DNA from: Stomorhina lunata
Lineage: Eukaryota > Arthropoda > Insecta > Diptera > Rhiniidae
Assembly: GCA_933228675.1 (NCBI GenBank)
Contig: OW121740.1
Location: 8,064,442-8,128,441, forward strand
Length of the DNA stretch: 64,000 bases
Direction of reading: 5' to 3'
The notes beneath the pieces were generated by a model. The model saw nothing but the letters and a program-made list of their open reading frames with translations, was not told the DNA's origin and did not search any database. Below, in pieces: positions 59,785-64,000 of this stretch. The first letter of the stretch is position 1; each line of letters begins with the position of its first letter. The translations under genes and the position numbers were made by a program.

Positions 59785-61118
59785 AAGTAAGAAAGTGCTA
59801 TAGTCGCTCAAGCCCGACCATACGATACCCTTCACCACTAAGGTCAAAGGTGTTCTTTTTCCTGTATAAAGACAAATATTTGCTAAACTTTGCCATCATA
59901 TAAACATTTTTTCAAAACTTTTATATTCCGTCTGCTGTTTCAGTCATTTTGACTTATATGAGAGCTAGGATTAAATGTGGACCGATTATCTCGGATCAAA
60001 TCTGTTGAATACAGTAGGTAAGGCATGATAACAGTGTAGTTTTTGGCCAAAAAATAACGAACAAGCAATGAGGTGTGGACAGGTACATTATCGTGATGCA
60101 AAATTGTTTTTCTACAATTCCGGACGTTTTCCTCGTATTGCTTCATGCAAGCGCCACATAACTCCAAGATAATACTCCTTATTGACCGTACGACTATGTG
60201 GTAATAACTCCTGATGCACTACGCCACGGTAATTTAAAAAGAAAGTCAGCAAAACCTTTAGATTTGATCGAACATGGCATGAATTTTTGGCCTTGGCTCT
60301 TCCATTGGGACGGTTGGACTTTCGTATCGATACCATATACCCATGATTCGTCACCAGTTATGACCCTTTTAATCTGGATCGCCGTTGACGCTATTCAACA
60401 TTCAGCAATTTTAAAACAAAATCGCCGAAACGCAAAACATTTCTAACTTGTATACCTCTCACAGTGAACCGCCGTGGTATAGTAGGTTAGTCATCCGCCT
60501 AGCATACCATAGGTCCCAAGTTCGACCGATTATCTCGAAATTTGGCAAATTGATTATAGTTGTTACAAAAATTATTTTGCAAAAAGTAAACTCAAAATTT
60601 CCATTATCTTCAGATTTAAGAGCGTTTTAGTGGCTTTTGTCTGATTTAGTGCGTTTTGACACATAAGTTTGTATGGGAGCTATGGTTAAATGTGGACCGA
60701 TTTCAACAAAATCTGGTACAGTGATTTATGTTTACATAAACAGTATTTGTTTTAAATTTCATGAAAAAATATTGATATATGTGGCCAATATATCAATTCC
60801 AGGAAGTGGGACCTATGGGAGGTACCATAAATAATGTAGAGATTTTGACGGATTTCAAGAGCCATGGTCCCACTATCAAAAAAAGTATTTGTGCTAAATT
60901 TCATCAAATTATCTTTAGAATTGCGACCTGTACTTTGATTACATGGTTTACATGGGGGTCCAGCCAGACGGACGGACATCGCTAAATCGACTTAGAAAGT
61001 GATTCTAAGCCTATTGGTTTACTAAAAGGTGGGTTTAAGACAAATATTTATATGCGTTACAAACATCACCACAAACTTATAATACCCTTTCCACCTACGG
61101 TGGTGAAGGGTATAACAA
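59785..61118 (+). repeat. Dispersed hairpin-ended repeat, full copy with insertion
   Basis: It starts ACAAGTAAGAAAGTGCTATA like the copy at 55.2 kb and ends in a hairpin at 61,082-61,113 (ATACCCTT and CCACC pairing with GGTGG and AAGGGTAT), followed by AACAACTTA. Without the insertion at 59,994-60,523 it is about 800 bp. The terminal hairpin is reminiscent of Helitron-type 3' ends, but the CTRR end is not evident. The class is left open. Confidence 0.7.
59994..60523 (-). mobile_element. Inserted mariner-SINE chimera with 14-bp target duplication
   Basis: GACCGATTATCTCG occurs at 59,980-59,993 and again at 60,524-60,537, where the uninterrupted family copy has it once. The 530-bp insert consists of a mariner transposase fragment on the minus strand (LHHDNVPVHTSLLVRYFLAK and LLPHSRTVNKEYYLGVMWRL in different frames), then the same junction and SINE head as at 57.4 kb (A box at 60,475-60,485), cut within the B box. 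The insert retains the second catalytic Asp that the 57-kb copy has lost. Target length suggests LINE-type reverse transcription rather than a mariner (TA) event. Confidence 0.75.
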
Positions 61119-62919
61119 CTTATTAGTATTTTTGTATAAATTTCCTCTTATTTGGCTGTTTTTTCTGCCGTATTATCTTTTTGTGCTTTAATTCCGTTTG
61201 TAAGCCTCTCCATACAAAAAAATGTCTGTCCTTTCTTCAATCTATCCAACCATCCATCCATCCGTCTGTCTATCTCTCTAAAAGACATCCAGACAGACGG
61301 ACCAACTGTCATTCATTCATTTATATTTATTTGTTTTTATTCAAAACTTTTTTTCTTGTCTTTCTTTATATGTTTTTCTAGTTGTTTTATATATTTTTTT
61401 TTTGCCATTTTTGCATAAATGTCGTTTCTTATTTGTTTAATTTCTGCTGGATTTGTTGGGTCTGCTCTTTTCTTTTTGTCTCCATTTCAGAAACTTTTTT
61501 CCCTACACCCGGTGTTCGGTCGTTCGGTCCATGCTTTAGTTTCCATTTAAATTTTTTTTACACATTTTCATAGTTTTTATTTGCTCTTTAAATATTTAAG
61601 CTTCATAAAATTTTCTGTTTATTTTGTCTTAAAAAATTTATAACAAACCAAAAGAAGAGCGTGTGACAAAAATGCTGAAAACTTTTTTTTTAAAGCAAAT
61701 AAAAATAATAATGTTTCGGAACTTAATCCCAGATTTTGTCATCTTTACATTTTGACTCTGTAGGTGTTTGTAAATTAATTTGAAAAAAAAAACTATAGAG
61801 GAAATGGATTTTTGAATGAAGGGAAATTGAAATTTTGTTTCAATGAATTTGCTTGAATAAAGAAAAATGTCTATAGCGGAAGTGCTATTGGAAATTGCCG
61901 CCATTATTTTAGATGGACACATATAATTCTCATTTAGTTAATTCCTATTTGTCCCTTAAATATTTAAGTCCAATAAACGTTAAAGATTTAAATGTTAACG
62001 ATTATTTTATTAGCAAAAAATTTTATTTCTTATATCTTATTTTCATTTTGTTTTAGTCCAAATTATCTTCTGGTTAGATAATCCAAAATCCAGCCAAAAT
62101 TGCTTTGAAGTTGAACTATATTTTTTATGTTTTATGGTCTCTAGTACAAAAAGATCCAAAATTTTAAATGTTTTCATAATTCAAAAAAAAAAAAAAAATT
62201 CTTAAAAAAAATGTTTTTTTGAGTTTGTCCTACTTAGTCTTGAAAAAAAACTCTTCCAATTTTATTTAAAAATACATCAATGGATAAGGAATAAAATTGC
62301 CCTTGAGATGTGCTAACACAGGATTTTGGTGTGTTTAATGGTTTTAGAGTTATTTACATTGCAATTAAATAAAATTTGTTATTTTTCCAAAAACTAGAAA
62401 AAAACAATTTTTTAAAAAATTCTTTAAAAATCGAAACTTTCAACAAAATCGCTCCAAAGATATGATAACATTGATGGTTAAGCCTATTTAAAAATATCAA
62501 ATTTAAAAAAAAAAAAACATAATTTAAAGAAAATTAAATTTATACCAGTTTTTTAATCATTAAAATTAATGAAAATAATTTAATGAACAAAGTTCTTCAA
62601 TCAAAAAAATGTAGACAGAATTTTAAATACTGAAACAATTAATACTAAAATATCTTTAAACAGTGAAATTTTTTGTATAAAAAACAGTTATACTAAAAAA
62701 TTTTCTATTATGCAATTAATTTTTTATTTTAAAAATTATAAAAATTAATATTATTGAAAAAATTTTATATGAAAGTAATTTAATACTGAAAAAATGTATA
62801 GCCAAAAAAAGAAAAAATTATATTATGCTTAATTTTATACTCAAATTTTGTTGTGTAGTAAGAACTACATACCGTCGGAAAGTTTACATTTCACACAAAA
62901 ATTTTTAGCCGGTCTTATA
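61119..62919. other. Non-coding sequence
   Basis: AT-rich with T- and A-runs. CATCCATCCATCCGTCTGTC near 61,252 is a short simple repeat. No gene is supported. Short frames at 61,152-61,573 overlap each other and are hydrophobic T-rich chance frames. Confidence 0.45.
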
Positions 62920-64000
62920 TCGGGTGGTTAAATTTCAAGGGCCGATGTTGATTTTGAATAAAACACAAACTATGTAGGAAATTATTGTAATTTTATTTTA
63001 TTATGATACATTGGTATTACTCAATTATGTATGGAACAAAATATCAGCCAAAAGGGAGCCGCGACCACGGCGGCACACCTCCATCCGATTGTCCAAATTT
63101 TCGATGATCCGGAGCCAAAATGGAGGTTCTATGCCGTTAATGTGCCGAATTATCTCATCCTTTAGCTCTTGAATTGTTGCTGGCTTATCGACGTACAACT
63201 TTTCTTTGAAATAACCCCAAAGAAAAGTCCAAAGTCCAAGTCGCCATTACGTGAGATAACACGGCCATTGAATTTGTTGCGCAAAAGTGCCATTGTTTCG
63301 TTAGCTGTGTGGCAAGTGGCACCATCCTGCTGAAACCACATATCGTCCACATCCATATCTTCCAATTCGGGCCATAAAAAGTTCGTTATCATCTCACGAT
63401 AGCGAACACCATTCACAGTAACTGCCTGACCGGCTCATTTTGGTAAAAAATGGGCCGCCAGCCCATAAACCGCACCAAACAGTCACTCTTTGTGGGTGCA
63501 TTGGTTTTTCGACAATCACTCTTGGATTCTCATTCGCCCAAATTGAGGTGAAAATGTGCTTTATCACTGAAGATGACTTTCTTCGAAAATTGATCATCCA
63601 CTGTTGCCATTTCTTGCCACCATTCTGCCCATTCACGACGTTTGGAATGATTAGTTCTTGAGCCAATTGCACCTTGTAAGCGTGTAAATGCAAGTCTTTA
63701 TGCATAATGTTCATCAACGACGAGCGTGAGAGGTGCAATTGTTGGGCACGACGATGAGTTGAGGTGGACGGCTCTTCAGCCACACTATCGCGAATAGCAG
63801 CAATATTTTCTGCAGTACGAGCATGCACTGGTGTTCTCACATCTTCTACAGACCCGGTTTGCTCGAATTTTTCTACGATTTTTGCGATTGTACGCACATT
63901 TGGTCGATCAAATTGACCAAAAAAATCACGAAGTGCACGATATACATTTTAATTTGAACGTCCATTTTCATAATAAGTCTGGATAACTTTAACACGTAGT
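62920..64000 (-). mobile_element. Tc1/mariner transposon (DUF4817 type), right part beyond window
   Basis: The end nearest the transposase C-terminus begins TCGGGTGG two bases into a TA (62,918-62,919), the same start as the right end of the mariner at 1.2-2.5 kb. The remainder, including the other inverted repeat, should lie a few hundred bases past 64,000 judging by a usual length of about 1.3 kb. A related but different family from the first copy. Confidence 0.75.
63023..63998 (-). pseudogene. Mariner-like transposase, multiply broken
   Basis: Reading leftward: YYENGRSN then an in-frame stop near 63,950, then VYRALRDFFGQFDRPN (DUF4817-like helix-turn-helix) and the 63,897-63,394 frame with HRRAQQLHLSRSSLMNIMHK. 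The first catalytic motif survives in another frame as VIFSDKAHFHLN (near 63,560). MHPQRVTVWCGLWAGG leads to a frame change, then the 63,416-63,162 frame carries WFQQDGATCHTANE with the second Asp. Next to NGRVISRNGD about 28 bases are missing, deleting the block that should hold WPPRSCD and the third catalytic Asp. The C-terminus GYFKEKLYVDKPATIQELKD continues in a shifted frame to a stop near 63,024. Clearly dead. Confidence 0.85.

Overview
This window is non-coding, repeat-dominated DNA from an AT-rich eukaryote. It is almost certainly a cyclorrhaphan (probably calyptrate) fly. The reasons are: DUF4817-type and irritans-like mariner transposases; a Copia element whose primer-binding site matches the middle of initiator-Met tRNA, as in Drosophila copia; tRNA-derived SINE modules; a LINE 3' end of the RNase H/CCHC type; and long AT-rich satellites. 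I cannot name the species. I found no convincing host protein-coding exon, so the window reads as a very large intron, an intergenic stretch or heterochromatin. The only protein-coding frame that looks intact is the Copia gag-pol.

Layout. 1-2.5 kb is a nest: a LINE ORF2 tail and 3' UTR split by a hAT-like element (63-937, 8-bp target duplication) and by a DUF4817-type mariner (1195-2472, TA target). 3.5-6.5 kb is a ~100-bp AT-rich tandem array containing TGATCA. 7.6-11.1, 12.6-15.0, 15.8-18.3, 23.3-26.8, 33.7-37.8, 38.6-40.1, 41.6-49.1 (split by Copia) and 50.1-53.2 kb are arrays of 28-31-bp units. All share the perfect palindrome TTTTCTATAGAAAA or a close derivative and differ mainly in the spacer between palindromes. 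28.3-31.7 kb is a 12-bp satellite (AAGTCATAGTCT). Short tracts of the same 12-mer sit at the edges of several other arrays. 20-22 kb holds dispersed-repeat and tRNA-like debris.

43.9-48.3 kb is a complete young Copia element with identical 236-bp LTRs and a 5-bp target duplication, inserted into a palindromic satellite array. 54.4-61.1 kb holds several copies, in both orientations, of a dispersed repeat ending in a hairpin. A mariner-SINE chimera lies between two of them, and a second truncated copy of that chimera is inserted in one repeat with a 14-bp target duplication. The window ends inside another decayed mariner (62,920 to beyond 64,000).

The elements do not form a pathway. The interest lies in repeat biology: one palindromic satellite superfamily in several diverged subfamilies, orientation switches, a long hairpin at one array end, higher-order repeats, a 12-mer that marks array borders, and nested transposons whose relative ages can be ordered. 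All identifications are from reading the sequence; no database search was run.
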